The notes under the pieces are model-generated. The model was not told where the DNA came from, did not search any database, and was given only the letters and a program-made list of their open reading frames with translations. A program made the position numbers and the translations under genes. This document shows, in pieces, positions 43,348-53,673 of a stretch of 64,000 nucleotides of DNA. Every line of letters begins with the position of its first letter. Position 1 is the first letter of the stretch. The stretch comes from Planomonospora sp. ID82291 (GTDB lineage Bacteria > Actinomycetota > Actinomycetes > Streptosporangiales > Streptosporangiaceae): assembly GCF_015711645.1 (NCBI RefSeq), contig NZ_JABTEX010000003.1, forward strand, positions 310,001-374,000. Direction: 5' to 3'.

Positions 43348-44598
43348 TCAGATGCCGTCGCGCTCGATCGGGCAGCTCATGCAGCGCGGTCCGCCGCGTC
43401 CCCGGCCCAGTTCGCTGCCGCGGATGGTGATGACCTCGATGCCGTTGGCGCGCAGGTAGTTGTTGGTGGTGGTGTTGCGCTCGTAGGCCACGACCACGCC
43501 CGGCTCGATGGCCAGCACGTTGCAGCCGTCGTCCCACTGCTCGCGCTCGGCGGCGTGCACGTCCTGGGTGGCGGTCAGCACCCGGATGTCGTCCAGGTCC
43601 AGCGCCCGTGCGATCGTCCGGTGCATGTCCTCCGGAGCGTGATCGGTGATCTTGAGTTCCTTCTCGTTGTCCCCCGGTTCGATCGTGTAGGACGGCAGCA
43701 TGCCGAGTCCGGCGTACTTGGTGAACGTCCCCTCGTCGACCTGCGTCATAACCGTGTCCAGGTGCATGAACGCGCGCGCCTTCGGCATGTTCAGCGCCAC
43801 GATCCGGTTGGCCGAGCCCTCGGCGAACAGCCGGTGCGCGAGCATCTCCACGGCCTGGGGCTGGGTGCGCTCGCTCATCCCCACCAGGACCGCGCCGCGG
43901 CCGATGACCAGCACGTCGCCGCCCTCGACGGTGGCCGGGGCCGCGGCCATGCCGGGCATCCACACGTGGTAGCCGTTCTCCACACCGGGCCGGTCGTAGC
44001 CGCCGGCGAACATCGGGTGGTAGCGGTAGAGCGCCTCGTAGTTGACGGTCTCGCGCCGGCGGGCCTTCTTGCGCATCGCGTTGATCGAGACGCCGTCGTA
44101 GATCCAGCACGAGGTGTCGCGGGTGAACAGGTGGTTGGGCAGCGGCGGCAGGACGAAGCCGTCGGTGTCCAGCGTGCGGAACGCCACCGAGTTGCCCGGC
44201 GCGCAGCCGTACTCCATGATCTCCCGCTTGGTGATGCCGCCGGTGAGGAAGCGCGCCAGCGTGGCGGAGTCCATCGCGTCGAGCGTGTTGCGGATGGCGT
44301 CGGTGGCCAGCGGCCCGAACACGCGCTCGTCGATGATGCCGTCGAGGATGTGCTTGCGGCCTTCGAGGATCGAGACCGTGTCGCGGAGCAGGTCGGTCAG
44401 GAGGTGGACGGTGATGCCGCGGTCCCGCAGGACCTGCTGCCACTCCAGGTGCTCCTCCACCGCGCGCTGCACCCACAGCACGTCGTCGAAGAGGAACTCG
44501 TCCTTGTTGGAGGGGGTCAGCCGCTTCAGCGAGAGCTCGGGCTTGTGCAGAACCACCTGTCGCAGGCGGCCCACCTCGGAGTCGACGTGGAAGGTCAT
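43348..44598 (-). CDS. arcA: arginine deiminase
   Basis: 416 residues. Active-site elements: [64 protein letters not shown], and the C-terminal [15 protein letters not shown] with catalytic cysteine C406. It converts arginine to citrulline and ammonia. AGGAGAACTGCG precedes the ATG, which overlaps the arcD stop (ATGA), so the two are translationally coupled. Confidence 0.97.
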   Translation of the reverse strand: MTFHVDSEVGRLRQVVLHKPELSLKRLTPSNKDEFLFDDVLWVQRAVEEHLEWQQVLRDRGITVHLLTDLLRDTVSILEGRKHILDGIIDERVFGPLATDAIRNTLDAMDSATLARFLTGGITKREIMEYGCAPGNSVAFRTLDTDGFVLPPLPNHLFTRDTSCWIYDGVSINAMRKKARRRETVNYEALYRYHPMFAGGYDRPGVENGYHVWMPGMAAAPATVEGGDVLVIGRGAVLVGMSERTQPQAVEMLAHRLFAEGSANRIVALNMPKARAFMHLDTVMTQVDEGTFTKYAGLGMLPSYTIEPGDNEKELKITDHAPEDMHRTIARALDLDDIRVLTATQDVHAAEREQWDDGCNVLAIEPGVVVAYERNTTTNNYLRANGIEVITIRGSELGRGRGGPRCMSCPIERDGI

Positions 44599-46034
44599 CG
44601 CAGTTCTCCTGTCATTCTCGTGGTCTCCCTGGGGCCGTACTCGCCGCGCGAGGCCTTGACCCAGATGTAGACGGGGATGCCCGCCAGCAGCATGAGGGTG
44701 CCCTGGAAGACGGCGTCGTTGCCGGCACCGAAGATCATCCAGAAGCTGAACAGCAGGGCCACGATCGCCATGGTCATGTTCCAGGCCAGGCCCTTGCGCG
44801 CCGCCGCCTGCCGCTCCCCGGTGGCCAGCCAGAACAACTGGGCGGCGGCGGAGAACAGGTAGGGCACGACCGTGGTGAAGGCGGCCAGCAGCAGGATGGT
44901 GTTGAAGGCGTTCTCCGCGGCGAAGGCCAGGACGAACGTGATCGAGGTCAGCGCCGTGCCGACGATGATGCCGACCCACGGCACGTTGCCGTTCCGCATC
45001 CGGGTGAACATCTTCGGGAACAGGCCGTCACGGGCGGCGGCCATCGGCATCTCGGCGACCAGCAGGGTCCATCCGTTCAGCGCGCCGATGCCGGAGATGA
45101 TCGCGAAGGCGGCCATCACCACGCCCCAGGCGCTGCCGCCGAACATCGCGTTGATCGCGTCGGCGAAGGGCGCCGTGGATTCCACCAGCTTCTCGTGGGG
45201 GACGGTGCCGAAGACCGCGACGGTGCCGAGCATGTAGAGCACCGCGCAGGCCAGGGTGCCGTAGATGCTGGCGCGGCCGATGTTGCGCTCGGGGTCCTTG
45301 ACCTTCTCCGCGACGATGCTGACGCTCTCCACTCCGGAGTAGGCGAACAGCACCAGCGCGGCCGACACCGAGATCGCCCCGATCCACGAGCCGTCCGTGG
45401 CGTTGAAGGGACCGAAGTTGTCCGCCTGGATGAAGAACAGGCCGACGATCGCGACGAAGATCAGCGGGGCGAACTTCAAGATGGTGGTGACCAGCTGGAA
45501 GAGGCCCATCTTGGTGACGCCGGCGAGGTTGATGAGCGCCGGGATCCACAGGCCCGTCAGTCCGATGACCACCTGGGCGGGGACGCTGCTCCAGTCCAGT
45601 CCGAACGCGGCGTCGGCGAAGTAGACGACGTAGCCGACCCAGGCGAAAGCGATACCGGCGTTGCCCGCCCAGGCGGTGATCCAGAAGGACCAGGCGTTGA
45701 GGAACCCGGGGAACTCCCCGAAGCCCTCACGGGCGTAGGCGTACGGCCCGCCGGAGGCCGGGATGCGCCGGCCGAGCCGTCCGAAGACGACGGCGAGCGC
45801 GAGCGCGCCGAGGGTGACGATCCCGAACGCCAGGATGCTCACGGTCCCGAACGCCGCCAGCGAGGCCGGGAGCAGGAAGATCCCGGTGCCGACGATGTTC
45901 CCGACGACCAGCGCCGTCGCCTGGGACAGCCCCAGGCGGGCGCCGCCTTCTGCGGGCGCGGACGGCGTGCCCTCCCGGGCCGGCTGTTCTGTGGCGAGTG
46001 GGCCCTGCGGGCGCCCGCCTGCTTCCTCTTTCAT
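44595..46034 (-). CDS. arcD: arginine/ornithine antiporter (APC family)
   Basis: 479 residues, 12-13 TM helices. [20 protein letters not shown] is the APC first-helix motif (G-x-G-I-F), [20 protein letters not shown] the second, and [20 protein letters not shown] the TM6 substrate motif. In the arc operon it would exchange external arginine for internal ornithine. The long hydrophilic N-terminus is typical of actinobacterial members. ATG at 46034 has AGGGAA upstream. First gene of the operon. Confidence 0.93.
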   Translation of the reverse strand: MKEEAGGRPQGPLATEQPAREGTPSAPAEGGARLGLSQATALVVGNIVGTGIFLLPASLAAFGTVSILAFGIVTLGALALAVVFGRLGRRIPASGGPYAYAREGFGEFPGFLNAWSFWITAWAGNAGIAFAWVGYVVYFADAAFGLDWSSVPAQVVIGLTGLWIPALINLAGVTKMGLFQLVTTILKFAPLIFVAIVGLFFIQADNFGPFNATDGSWIGAISVSAALVLFAYSGVESVSIVAEKVKDPERNIGRASIYGTLACAVLYMLGTVAVFGTVPHEKLVESTAPFADAINAMFGGSAWGVVMAAFAIISGIGALNGWTLLVAEMPMAAARDGLFPKMFTRMRNGNVPWVGIIVGTALTSITFVLAFAAENAFNTILLLAAFTTVVPYLFSAAAQLFWLATGERQAAARKGLAWNMTMAIVALLFSFWMIFGAGNDAVFQGTLMLLAGIPVYIWVKASRGEYGPRETTRMTGELR

Positions 46035-46211
46035 CTGTGCTTTCCCTAGGTGGTGACCTGGCCGCATGCCGGTCGGCAGCGGTCTCCCCACGGCATGGGC
46101 CGCCGGAGCGGCCCGGGTCTGCTTGCGCACCGAGAGAGGCGACCGGACGGGGTCCGGGCCTCCTGCGGGAGGGGTCGTCCTTATTTGACCGTTTGTGGCG
46201 GGCCGTTCACC

Positions 46212-46247
46212 CAGCCGAACGGCCCTGACCCTCAGGACCTCCGTCCT
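46212..46247. promoter_or_regulatory. DosR-like box pair in the arcD / acg gap
   Basis: AGGACCTCCGTCCT (46234-46247; perfect outer dyad) and CAGCCGAACGGCCC (46212-46225) are imperfect fits to GGGNC-N4-GNCCC, with centres 22 bp apart. They lie about 180-210 bp before arcD and 160 bp before the second acg gene. Support is moderate. Confidence 0.5.
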
Positions 46248-46314
46248 TTCTGTGCCTTTTCCATGCCTTTTGGCGCCCGTCTTGACCCCCGGCGGCGCGG
46301 CGCGGCGGTTTCCC

Positions 46315-46350
46315 GGTCCCGAGGTCCCCTCCCACGGGGACCTTCGGCCC
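46315..46350 (+). promoter_or_regulatory. DosR-like box pair upstream of the second Acg gene
   Basis: GGGACCTTCGGCCC (46337-46350) is a perfect fit and GGTCCCGAGGTCCC (46315-46328) has one mismatch to GGGNC-N4-GNCCC. Centres are 22 bp apart. The nearer box is 55 bp before the ATG. Confidence 0.8.
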
Positions 46351-46404
46351 TGCCCGCAGAGCCGTACGGTGGGCAGCCTCAGGAGGGACCAAGGAGGTTC
46401 CGCC

Positions 46405-47367
46405 ATGCTCAGTCCACTCGCCACCCATGCCGGCCTGCGGCGGCTCGTCACCGCGGCGAGCGCCGCCCCCTCCGTGCTCAACACCCAGCCCTGGCGCTTC
46501 GGCGTCCACCGTCGCGAGCACATCGAGCTCCACGCCGACCTGGACCGCTGGCTGCCGGTGGCCGACCCCCGCGGCCGGTCGCTCCACATCAGCTGCGGCG
46601 CGGCCCTGTTCAACCTGCGCCTGGCCCTGCGCGTCGCCGGCTGGCGGCCGGTCTCCTGGCCGCTGCCGGCGATCGGCGACGACGCGTCCTCCCTGCTCGC
46701 CGCGGTGCGGCCGGTGCGGGCCCCGCTCGCCTCGGCGGCCGAACACGAACTGTACGCCGCCATCCAGGACCGCCGCACCAACCGCCAGCCCTATTCCGAC
46801 CTCCCCGTCCCCCCGGCGGTCCTGGCGGAACTGGCCGCGGCGGTCCGGCTGGAGGGGGCCGACCTGGTCCCGGTGGGCGGCCCGGCGGGCGCCGCGCTGC
46901 TGGACGAGGTCGCCATGGCCGAGGAGCGGCTCGCCAGCGACGCCGAGTACCGCACGGAGCTCGCCCGGTGGACGAACGGCGGGCCGCGCTGCGACGGGCT
47001 CCCCGCCTACGTCCAGGGTCCGCGCCCCGACGGCGTCTCGGTCCCCGTCCGCAGCTTCGCCCGGACGGGTGCCGAGACCGCCCGCTTCGAGGCGCGTCCG
47101 CAGCTGGTGGTCGTGACCACCTCCGGAGACGGCCCGCAGGACTGGCTCCGGGCCGGCCAGGCGCTGCAGCGCATGCTGCTGGTCGCCACCCTGCACGGCG
47201 TGTCGGCCTCGTTCCTCAACCAGCCGCTGGACCTGCGCGACATGCGCCACCACACCGACCCGCAGCACCGGCGCGGCCACCCCCAGATGATCGTCCGGAT
47301 CGGCTACGGGCCCGCCGTGCCGCGTGCCCCCCGGCGGCCGGTGCCCGAGGTCCTCAGCGCCGCGTGA
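46405..47367 (+). CDS. Acg-family nitroreductase-like protein (second copy)
   Basis: 320 residues. VTAASAAPSVLNTQPWRFGV, HISCGAALFNLRLALRVAGW, RRTNRQPYSDLPVPPAVLAE and GQALQRMLLVATLHGVSASF align block by block with the first Acg protein at 32448. Proposed flavin-linked role as for that family. AAGGAGG is at ideal spacing before the ATG. It is divergent from arcD and carries two DosR-like boxes upstream. Confidence 0.88.
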   Translation: MLSPLATHAGLRRLVTAASAAPSVLNTQPWRFGVHRREHIELHADLDRWLPVADPRGRSLHISCGAALFNLRLALRVAGWRPVSWPLPAIGDDASSLLAAVRPVRAPLASAAEHELYAAIQDRRTNRQPYSDLPVPPAVLAELAAAVRLEGADLVPVGGPAGAALLDEVAMAEERLASDAEYRTELARWTNGGPRCDGLPAYVQGPRPDGVSVPVRSFARTGAETARFEARPQLVVVTTSGDGPQDWLRAGQALQRMLLVATLHGVSASFLNQPLDLRDMRHHTDPQHRRGHPQMIVRIGYGPAVPRAPRRPVPEVLSAA

Positions 47368-47406
47368 GCGGCGGGGCGGACGGGCGCGGGCCGCGCCGGT
47401 CCGTTC

Positions 47407-47442
47407 GTGACGAAGGTCCCGCCCTCCGGTGACGTCCGTCTC
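47407..47442 (+). promoter_or_regulatory. DosR-like box pair upstream of pflBA
   Basis: GTGACGAAGGTCCC (47407-47420, one mismatch) and GTGACGTCCGTCTC (47429-47442, two mismatches to GGGNC-N4-GNCCC) have centres 22 bp apart and end 64 bp before the pflB ATG. Confidence 0.65.
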
Positions 47443-47506
47443 CGGCCTGCACCTTCACCGGGGGGCGAACATAGACTGTAGACGTAGCCAAGCAGGAGGT
47501 TCCACC

Positions 47507-49768
47507 ATGAGCACGACGACCGAGACCGGACGAACGGCAGAGCAGGGCGCCTGGCGCGGCTTCCAGCCGGGCATCTGGTGCTCCGCCATCGACGTGCGGG
47601 ACTTCGTGCGCGCCAACTACACCCCCTACACCGGGGACGAGGGCTTCCTGGCCGGCCCGACGGAGCGCACGCTGGCCGTCTGGGAGAAGCTGACCGCGAT
47701 GTTCCCCGCCGAGCGGGAGCGCGGCATCTACGACGCCGACGTCTCGACGCCGTCCACGATCACTTCGCACGCCCCCGGCTATGTCGACCGGGAGAACGAG
47801 CTGGTCGTCGGCCTGCAGACCGACGCCCCCCTGAAGCGGGCGATCATGCCGAACGGCGGGCTGCGGATGGTCGAGAACGGCCTGGCGGCCTACGGGTACA
47901 CGCTCGACCCCCAGGTGAAGGAGATCTTCACCAAGTACCGCAAGACCCACAACGCCGGCGTGTTCGACGCCTACACCCCGCGGGTGCGCGCGGCCCGCCG
48001 CTCGCACATCCTCACCGGCCTGCCCGACGCCTACGGCCGCGGCCGGATCATCGGCGACTACCGGCGGGTTGCCCTTTACGGTGTAGATCAGCTGATCGCG
48101 GCCAAGAAGGCCGAGCTGCGCACCCTGGACGAGGTGCCCTCCACCGCGGACGTCATCCGCGACCGGGAGGAGCTGGCCGAGCAGATCCGCGCGCTGGGCG
48201 AGCTCAAGGAGATGGCCGCCTCCTACGGCTTCGACGTCTCCGGCCCCGCCGCGACCGCGCACGAGGCGATCCAGTGGCTGTACTTCGGCTACCTCGCCGC
48301 GGTCAAGGAGCAGAACGGCGCCGCCATGTCGCTGGGCCGCACCTCCACCTTCCTGGACGTCTACCTCCAGCGCGACCTGGAGGAGGGCACGATCGACGAG
48401 GTCCGGGCCCAGGAGCTCGTCGACGACTTCGTGATCAAGCTGCGGATCGTCCGCTTCCTGCGCACCCCCGAGTACGACCAGCTCTTCTCCGGCGACCCCA
48501 CCTGGGTCACCGAGTCGATCGGCGGCATGAGCCGCGACGGCCGCACCCTGGTCACCAAGACGAGCTTCCGGTTCCTGCAGACGCTGCACAACCTCGGGCC
48601 CGCACCCGAGCCCAACCTCACCGTGCTCTGGTCGCCCGACCTGCCGGAGGGCTTCAAGCGCTTCTGCGCGCGGACCTCCATCGAGACCAGCTCGATCCAG
48701 TACGAGAACGACGAGCTGCTCCGGCCGGAGTACGGCGACGACACCGCCATCGCCTGCTGCGTCTCCGCGATGCCGGTCGGCCGGCAGATGCAGTTCTTCG
48801 GCGCCCGGGTGAACCTGGCCAAGACCCTGCTGTACGCGATCAACGGCGGTCGCGACGAGATCACCGGTGAGCAGATCGGCCCCGCGCTCCCGCCGCTGAC
48901 CGGCGACCGGCTCTCCTACGACGAGGTCGCCGGCGCGCTGGACAAGATGATGGACTGGCTGGCCGAGACCTACGTCGACGCGCTCAACGTCATCCACTAC
49001 ATGCACGACAAGTACGCCTACGAGCGCGTCGAGATGGCGCTGCACGACTACCCGGTCAAGCGCACCCTCGCCTGCGGCATCGCCGGCCTGTCGGTGGCCG
49101 CCGACAGCCTGTCGGCCATCAAGTACGGCGGCGTGCGGGTGGTGCGCGACGAGACCGGCCTGGCGGTCGACTACGTCGTCGAGGGCGACTACCCCGCCTT
49201 CGGCAACGACGACGACCGGGTCGACGGCATCGCCGCCGGGCTGGTGCGGAGCTTCATGGACAAGATCCGCACCTACCCGTCCTACCGCGGCGCCGAGCAC
49301 ACCCAGTCGGTGCTGACCATCACCTCCAACGTGGTGTACGGCAAGCACACCGGCAACACCCCCGACGGCCGCCGCAAGGGCGAGCCGTTCGCCCCCGGCG
49401 CCAACCCGATGAACGGCCGCGACCGGCACGGCATGGTCGCCTCCGCGCTCTCGGTCGCCAAGCTCCCCTACGACCAGGCCAGGGACGGCATCTCGCTGAC
49501 CAACACGGTGACGCCGTCCGGGCTGGGCCGTACCGCCGAGGAGCGGATCGCCAACCTCGCCGGGGTGCTCGACGGCTACTTCGACGGCGGCGGCTTCCAC
49601 ATGAACGTCAACGTCCTCAACCGCGAGATCCTGCTCGACGCGATGGAGCACCCGGAGAAGTACCCGCAGCTCACCATCCGCGTCTCCGGCTACGCCGTCA
49701 ACTTCGTCCGCCTGACCAGAGAGCAGCAGCTCGATGTCCTCAACCGCACCTTCCACGGCTCGGTCTGA
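47507..49768 (+). CDS. pflB: pyruvate formate-lyase
   Basis: 753 residues, full length. Catalytic cysteine pair C417-C418 in [20 protein letters not shown]. The glycyl-radical loop [20 protein letters not shown] has G728 near the C-terminus. It cleaves pyruvate with CoA to acetyl-CoA and formate without oxygen. The radical is destroyed by oxygen, so use must be strictly micro- or anaerobic. AGGAGG precedes the ATG. It is followed by its activase, overlapping by 35 bp, and preceded by DosR-like boxes. Confidence 0.97.
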   Translation: MSTTTETGRTAEQGAWRGFQPGIWCSAIDVRDFVRANYTPYTGDEGFLAGPTERTLAVWEKLTAMFPAERERGIYDADVSTPSTITSHAPGYVDRENELVVGLQTDAPLKRAIMPNGGLRMVENGLAAYGYTLDPQVKEIFTKYRKTHNAGVFDAYTPRVRAARRSHILTGLPDAYGRGRIIGDYRRVALYGVDQLIAAKKAELRTLDEVPSTADVIRDREELAEQIRALGELKEMAASYGFDVSGPAATAHEAIQWLYFGYLAAVKEQNGAAMSLGRTSTFLDVYLQRDLEEGTIDEVRAQELVDDFVIKLRIVRFLRTPEYDQLFSGDPTWVTESIGGMSRDGRTLVTKTSFRFLQTLHNLGPAPEPNLTVLWSPDLPEGFKRFCARTSIETSSIQYENDELLRPEYGDDTAIACCVSAMPVGRQMQFFGARVNLAKTLLYAINGGRDEITGEQIGPALPPLTGDRLSYDEVAGALDKMMDWLAETYVDALNVIHYMHDKYAYERVEMALHDYPVKRTLACGIAGLSVAADSLSAIKYGGVRVVRDETGLAVDYVVEGDYPAFGNDDDRVDGIAAGLVRSFMDKIRTYPSYRGAEHTQSVLTITSNVVYGKHTGNTPDGRRKGEPFAPGANPMNGRDRHGMVASALSVAKLPYDQARDGISLTNTVTPSGLGRTAEERIANLAGVLDGYFDGGGFHMNVNVLNREILLDAMEHPEKYPQLTIRVSGYAVNFVRLTREQQLDVLNRTFHGSV

Positions 49769-50516
49769 CGCCGCGTCCGCGGCTCCGGTCACCACCGGCT
49801 CCGTCCACTCCTGGGACATCTCCACAGGCGTGGACGGGCCGGGCACCCGCTTCGTGGTGTTCACCTCCGGCTGCCCGCTGCGCTGCCTGTACTGCCACAA
49901 CCCCGACACGTGGCGGATGCGGGACGGGCAGCCCACCACGGTCGACGAACTGGTGGCCCGGGCCGAGCGCTACCGGCGGTTCATCAAGATCACCGGCGGC
50001 GGCGTCACCATCAGCGGCGGCGAGCCGCTGCAGCAGCCGCTCTTCACCGGCGAGTTCCTGCGCCGGTGCCACGAGAGCGGCCTGCACACGGCCCTGGACA
50101 CCTCCGGTTTCCTGGGCGCCCGCGCGAGCGACGCGCTCCTGGCCGACGTCGACCTCGTCCTGCTGGACATCAAGTCCTGGGACCCGGAGACCTACCGCAA
50201 GACGACCGGGAACGAGGTCGCCCCGACGCTGCGCTTCGCGCGCCGCCTGGCCGAGCTGGACAAGCCCACCTGGGTCCGGTTCGTCCTGGTCCCCGGCCTG
50301 ACCGACGCCGAGGACAACGTCGACGGCCTGGCCCGCTTCGTCGCCACCCTGCCCAACGTCGAGCACGTCGACGTCCTGCCGTACCACCGGATGGCCGAGG
50401 CGAAGTACGCCGGGCGCGGCCTGCCCTACCCGCTGCCGGGCGTCGAGCCGCCGGACGCCGCCCTCCTGGAGCGCGTGCACGCGCAGTTCGGCGCGCACGG
50501 GGTGCGCAGCCTCTGA
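49734..50516 (+). CDS. pflA: pyruvate formate-lyase activating enzyme (radical SAM)
   Basis: 260 residues. The [4Fe-4S] motif is C47-x3-C51-x2-C54 in [32 protein letters not shown] is the SAM-binding G-G-E-P stretch, and the DIKSW and [10 protein letters not shown] strands follow. It installs the glycyl radical on PflB. The ATG lies inside the pflB 3' end (35-bp overlap), so translation is probably coupled; its own Shine-Dalgarno is weak. A 24-bp perfect hairpin follows the gene. Confidence 0.95.
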   Translation: MSSTAPSTARSDAASAAPVTTGSVHSWDISTGVDGPGTRFVVFTSGCPLRCLYCHNPDTWRMRDGQPTTVDELVARAERYRRFIKITGGGVTISGGEPLQQPLFTGEFLRRCHESGLHTALDTSGFLGARASDALLADVDLVLLDIKSWDPETYRKTTGNEVAPTLRFARRLAELDKPTWVRFVLVPGLTDAEDNVDGLARFVATLPNVEHVDVLPYHRMAEAKYAGRGLPYPLPGVEPPDAALLERVHAQFGAHGVRSL

Positions 50517-50524
50517 AGGACCCG

Positions 50525-50575
50525 CCCGCACGGGTGAGGCGGCGGCTCGGGGAGCCGCCGCCTCACCCGTGCGGG
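50525..50575. terminator. 24-bp perfect hairpin between convergent genes
   Basis: The arms at 50525-50548 and 50552-50575 are perfectly complementary over 24 bp with a 3-nt loop GGG. The right arm includes the stop codon and last codons of the minus-strand gene that ends at 50563. It probably terminates both pflBA and that gene. Confidence 0.8.
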
Positions 50576-51723
50576 CCGCGCAGCACCCTGAAGGTGATCC
50601 CCGCCCGCTGGAGGCGCCCGATCAGCGCCTCGCCCATCGCCGCGGCGGTGGTGGTCTGGCCCGCGGTCTCCGGCAGGTCGTCGAAGGCCAGGCAGAGCGC
50701 CGACTCGCCCAGCATCTTCGCGGTCTCGTCGTAGCCGGGATCGCCGCCGGAGACCTCGGTGACCACCCGCTCGCCGCCGCCGCGCCCGTCGAAGGTGACG
50801 GTGAACCAGCTCTTCGCCCGCTGCTCGGGAGTGGGCCCGCCACCGGCCGGGAAGCGCTCCAGCAGCCGGGAGCGCACCGGCGGGATCTGCGCCAGGAGCG
50901 CCAGCGCCCCGGCCCCCGCCGCCAGTCCCAGCGCCTCGGGCAGCCGCCGGACCGCCAGGTGGTGGCGGTAGGCGAAGTCCGGGCCGTAGCGCTCCAGCGC
51001 GCGGGCGGAGCGGGCGACGATCCGCGGGTCGATCGTGGGCAGCGGCAGCGCCCAGCCGCCGACGCGGTGCGGCGCGCCGGGCAGGCCCCGCACCCGGCGG
51101 CCGGCCGGGCGCTCCTCCAGCCTGCGCCGGGCGAGTGCGGCCCGCGCGCCCTGCCGGGCGCGGGAGAGCGCCGTGACGGCCGAGTGCACGGTGCCGCCCG
51201 ACGCCCTCCCTCCCGCGCGCACGTATCCGTCGACGGTGATCGGCACGCCCTCCGGGAGCCGCTGCACGGTGAAGTAGACGCCCAGGTCGTGCGGGGCCGA
51301 GTCGAACCCGCAGGCGTGCACGAGCCTGGCCCCGGTCTCCCGGGCGGTCGCGTGGTGCCGGGCGAAGACCAGGTCGACGAACTCCGGCTCGCCGGTGATG
51401 TCGGCGTAGTGGGTGCCCGCCGCCGCGCAGGCGGCGACGAGCGGCTCACCGTGCAGGACGTACGGGCCCACCGTGGTGGCGACCACCCGGGTCCGCCGGG
51501 CGATCTCCGCCAGCGAGGCCGGGTCGGCCGCGTCGGCGTGCAGCAGGGGCAGCTCCGGCAGGCCGATCCGCTCCCTGACCGCCTCCAGCCGCGCCCGGTT
51601 GCGGCCGGCCAGCGCCCAGCGCCGCTCCGGGCCGGCGGTGCGGGCGAGGTACTGCGCGGTGAGCGCGCCGGTGAACCCGGTGGCGCCGAACAGCACGATG
51701 TCGTACGGACGGTCCTCAGGCAT
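50563..51723 (-). CDS. saccharopine dehydrogenase-like / trans-acting enoyl reductase protein
   Basis: 386 residues. The N-terminal Rossmann motif DIVLFGATGFTGALTAQYLA is followed by WALAGRNRARLEAV and HYADITGEPEFVD, then VHACGFDSAPHDLGVYFTVQ. This is the pattern of the saccharopine-dehydrogenase-like NAD(P) proteins, including the mycobacterial trans-acting enoyl reductase Rv2953. It probably reduces a double bond in a lipid or polyketide intermediate, or acts on an unknown substrate. ATG at 51723 has GGGAGACG upstream. Its 3' end lies within the terminator hairpin. Confidence 0.85.
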   Translation of the reverse strand: MPEDRPYDIVLFGATGFTGALTAQYLARTAGPERRWALAGRNRARLEAVRERIGLPELPLLHADAADPASLAEIARRTRVVATTVGPYVLHGEPLVAACAAAGTHYADITGEPEFVDLVFARHHATARETGARLVHACGFDSAPHDLGVYFTVQRLPEGVPITVDGYVRAGGRASGGTVHSAVTALSRARQGARAALARRRLEERPAGRRVRGLPGAPHRVGGWALPLPTIDPRIVARSARALERYGPDFAYRHHLAVRRLPEALGLAAGAGALALLAQIPPVRSRLLERFPAGGGPTPEQRAKSWFTVTFDGRGGGERVVTEVSGGDPGYDETAKMLGESALCLAFDDLPETAGQTTTAAAMGEALIGRLQRAGITFRVLRGPHG

Positions 51724-51882
51724 GGGGGAAGCGTCTCCCGGCCCGGTCCCTTCCGCAACCCCCGTACCGCGAGGAGTCCGGTCGGCGTGATCACCGCGGC
51801 GGGACCGTTCGGCGGCCGGCCGTCCTGGTTGGTAGGTTCGGGGAAACACAGGCGATACATGGACAAGCGGAGGATCGGCGCG

Positions 51883-52365
51883 GTGGAAGTCGAGCAGACG
51901 GCGTTGCCGGGGATCGGATTGCGGCACGAGTTCACCACACGCTCCGGACGCCGGATCGGGATCGTCTCCCACCGGACCGGCCGCCGCGACCTGGTGATCT
52001 ACGACAAGGAGGACCCCGACCGCGCGTGCGAGGTCGTCAAGCTGAACGACGAGGAGGCCGACGCGCTGGTCGAGCTGCTGGGCGCCCCGCGCATCGTGCA
52101 GCGCCTCAACGCCCTGCACCGCGAGGTCGAGGGCCTGGTCAGCCTGCAGCTGCCGATCGCCCCCGGCTCGCCGTACGCCGGGCGGACCATGGGCGACGCG
52201 CGGGTGCGCTCCCGCACCGGCGCGTCCATCGTGGCCGTGGTCCGCGCCGGGCAGGTCTTCGCCAGCCCGGCCCCGGACTTCGCCCTCACCGGCGACGACA
52301 TCGTCGTCGTGGTGGGCAGCCCGGACAGCACCGACGCCGTCGCCGACATCTTCACCAACGGTTAG
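51883..52365 (+). CDS. RCK_C/TrkA-C domain regulatory subunit (KhtT-like)
   Basis: 160 residues from the GTG at 51883 (GGAGGA at good spacing; an ATG eight codons upstream is a weaker choice). EVEQTALPGIGLRHEFTTRS, GRRIGIVSHRTGRRDLVIYD is the KhtT N-terminal domain, and GSPYAGRTMGDARVRSRTGA, SIVAVVRAGQVFASPAPDFA, LTGDDIVVVVGS the TrkA-C domain. In Bacillus the KhtT domain binds c-di-AMP and gates KhtU. It is 8 bp upstream of the antiporter gene, so both form one operon. Confidence 0.87.
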   Translation: MEVEQTALPGIGLRHEFTTRSGRRIGIVSHRTGRRDLVIYDKEDPDRACEVVKLNDEEADALVELLGAPRIVQRLNALHREVEGLVSLQLPIAPGSPYAGRTMGDARVRSRTGASIVAVVRAGQVFASPAPDFALTGDDIVVVVGSPDSTDAVADIFTNG

Positions 52366-52372
52366 GCCGCGA

Positions 52373-53536
52373 GTGCACCACACTGCGATCCTGTTCCTGG
52401 AGTTCGGCGCGGTCCTGCTCGGACTCGGCATCCTCGGAGCGCTGGCGCTGCGCGTCGGCATCTCCCCCATCCCCCTCTACCTGATCGCCGGCCTGGCCTT
52501 CGGCACCGGCGGCATCGTACCCCTGGCCACCAGCGAGGAGTTCATCGCCACCGGCGCCGAGCTCGGCGTCATCCTGCTGCTGCTCACCCTCGGGCTGGAG
52601 TACAACGCCGACGAGCTCGTGACCAGCCTCAAGGGCAACGCCCGCGCCGGCATCGTCGACCTGGTGCTCAACGCCGCGCCCGGCGCGGTCTGCGCGCTGC
52701 TGCTCGGCTGGGGCCCGGTCGCCGCCGTGGCGATGGCCGGCGTCACCTACGCCACCTCCTCCGGCATCACCGCCAAGGTGCTGTCCGACCTGGGCTGGAT
52801 CGGCAACCGCGAGACCCCGGTGGTGCTCTCGCTGCTGGTCTTCGAGGACCTGACCATGGCGGTCTACCTGCCGGTCCTGACCGCGATGCTGGCGGGCCTG
52901 TCCCTGGCGGGCGGGGCGGTCACCGTGGCGATCGCGCTGGCCACGGTCAGCGTGGTGCTGCTGGTCGCGCTCCGCTACGGGCGGTTCATCGAGGCGTTCG
53001 TCTCCAGCCCGAACTCCGAGGTGCTGCTGCTGAAGGTCGTCGGGCTCGCGCTGCTGGTCGCCGGGATCGCCCAGCACCTGCAGGTGTCGGCCGCGGTGGG
53101 CGCGTTCCTGGTCGGCATCGCCCTGTCGGGGGAGCTGGCCGAGGACGCCCAGGCGCTGCTGGCCCCGCTGCGCGACCTGTTCGCCGCGGTGTTCTTCGTC
53201 TTCTTCGGCCTGCAGACCGACCCGGCGAAGATCCTGCCCGTCGCCGGGCTCGCCGCGGCGCTCGCCCTGGTGAGCATGGCGACCAAGCTGCTCACCGGCG
53301 TCTACGCGGCCCGGCGCGCGGGCATCGCGCGGGCGGGCCGGATCCGCGCCGGCATCGCGCTCATCCCGCGCGGCGAGTTCAACATCGTGATCGCGGGACT
53401 GGCCGTGGCCGCCGGCGCCCATCCGGACCTGGGGCCGCTGGCCGCCGCCTACGTCCTCATCCTGGCGGCGTTCGGCCCGCTGGCCGCGCGCCTGGTCCAG
53501 CCGTTCATCACCCGCATCGCCGGCCGCCCCGCCTGA
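52373..53536 (+). CDS. CPA2-type cation/H+ antiporter (KhtU/KefB-like)
   Basis: 387 residues, about 12 TM helices, GTG start. LFLEFGAVLLGLGILGALAL, ATGAELGVILLLLTLGLEYN, YATSSGITAKVLSDLGWIGN, VLSLLVFEDLTMAVYLPVLT and RAGIALIPRGEFNIVIAGLA are the CPA2 core, the E-D of VFEDL and the R-G-E-F motif being conserved. It would export K+ or Na+ for H+ under control of the KhtT-like partner encoded 8 bp upstream. Confidence 0.9.
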   Translation: MHHTAILFLEFGAVLLGLGILGALALRVGISPIPLYLIAGLAFGTGGIVPLATSEEFIATGAELGVILLLLTLGLEYNADELVTSLKGNARAGIVDLVLNAAPGAVCALLLGWGPVAAVAMAGVTYATSSGITAKVLSDLGWIGNRETPVVLSLLVFEDLTMAVYLPVLTAMLAGLSLAGGAVTVAIALATVSVVLLVALRYGRFIEAFVSSPNSEVLLLKVVGLALLVAGIAQHLQVSAAVGAFLVGIALSGELAEDAQALLAPLRDLFAAVFFVFFGLQTDPAKILPVAGLAAALALVSMATKLLTGVYAARRAGIARAGRIRAGIALIPRGEFNIVIAGLAVAAGAHPDLGPLAAAYVLILAAFGPLAARLVQPFITRIAGRPA

Positions 53537-53673
53537 TCGCCCGCCTTCCGGCCCCCGGTCAGGCGCTCCGCTCCCCGGTCTCCTGACCGGGGGCCGGAGC
53601 ACCGCGGGCGGTGCAACCGGACGGCACCCGCGCTGCACGGGATCCGGTCGGGTTCGCCGAGCAGTATGGCGGC

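Noticed and set aside
51800-51830. DosR-like box before the KhtT-type gene
   Set aside because: GGGACCGTTCGGCGG has the wrong internal spacing and no partner at 22 bp.
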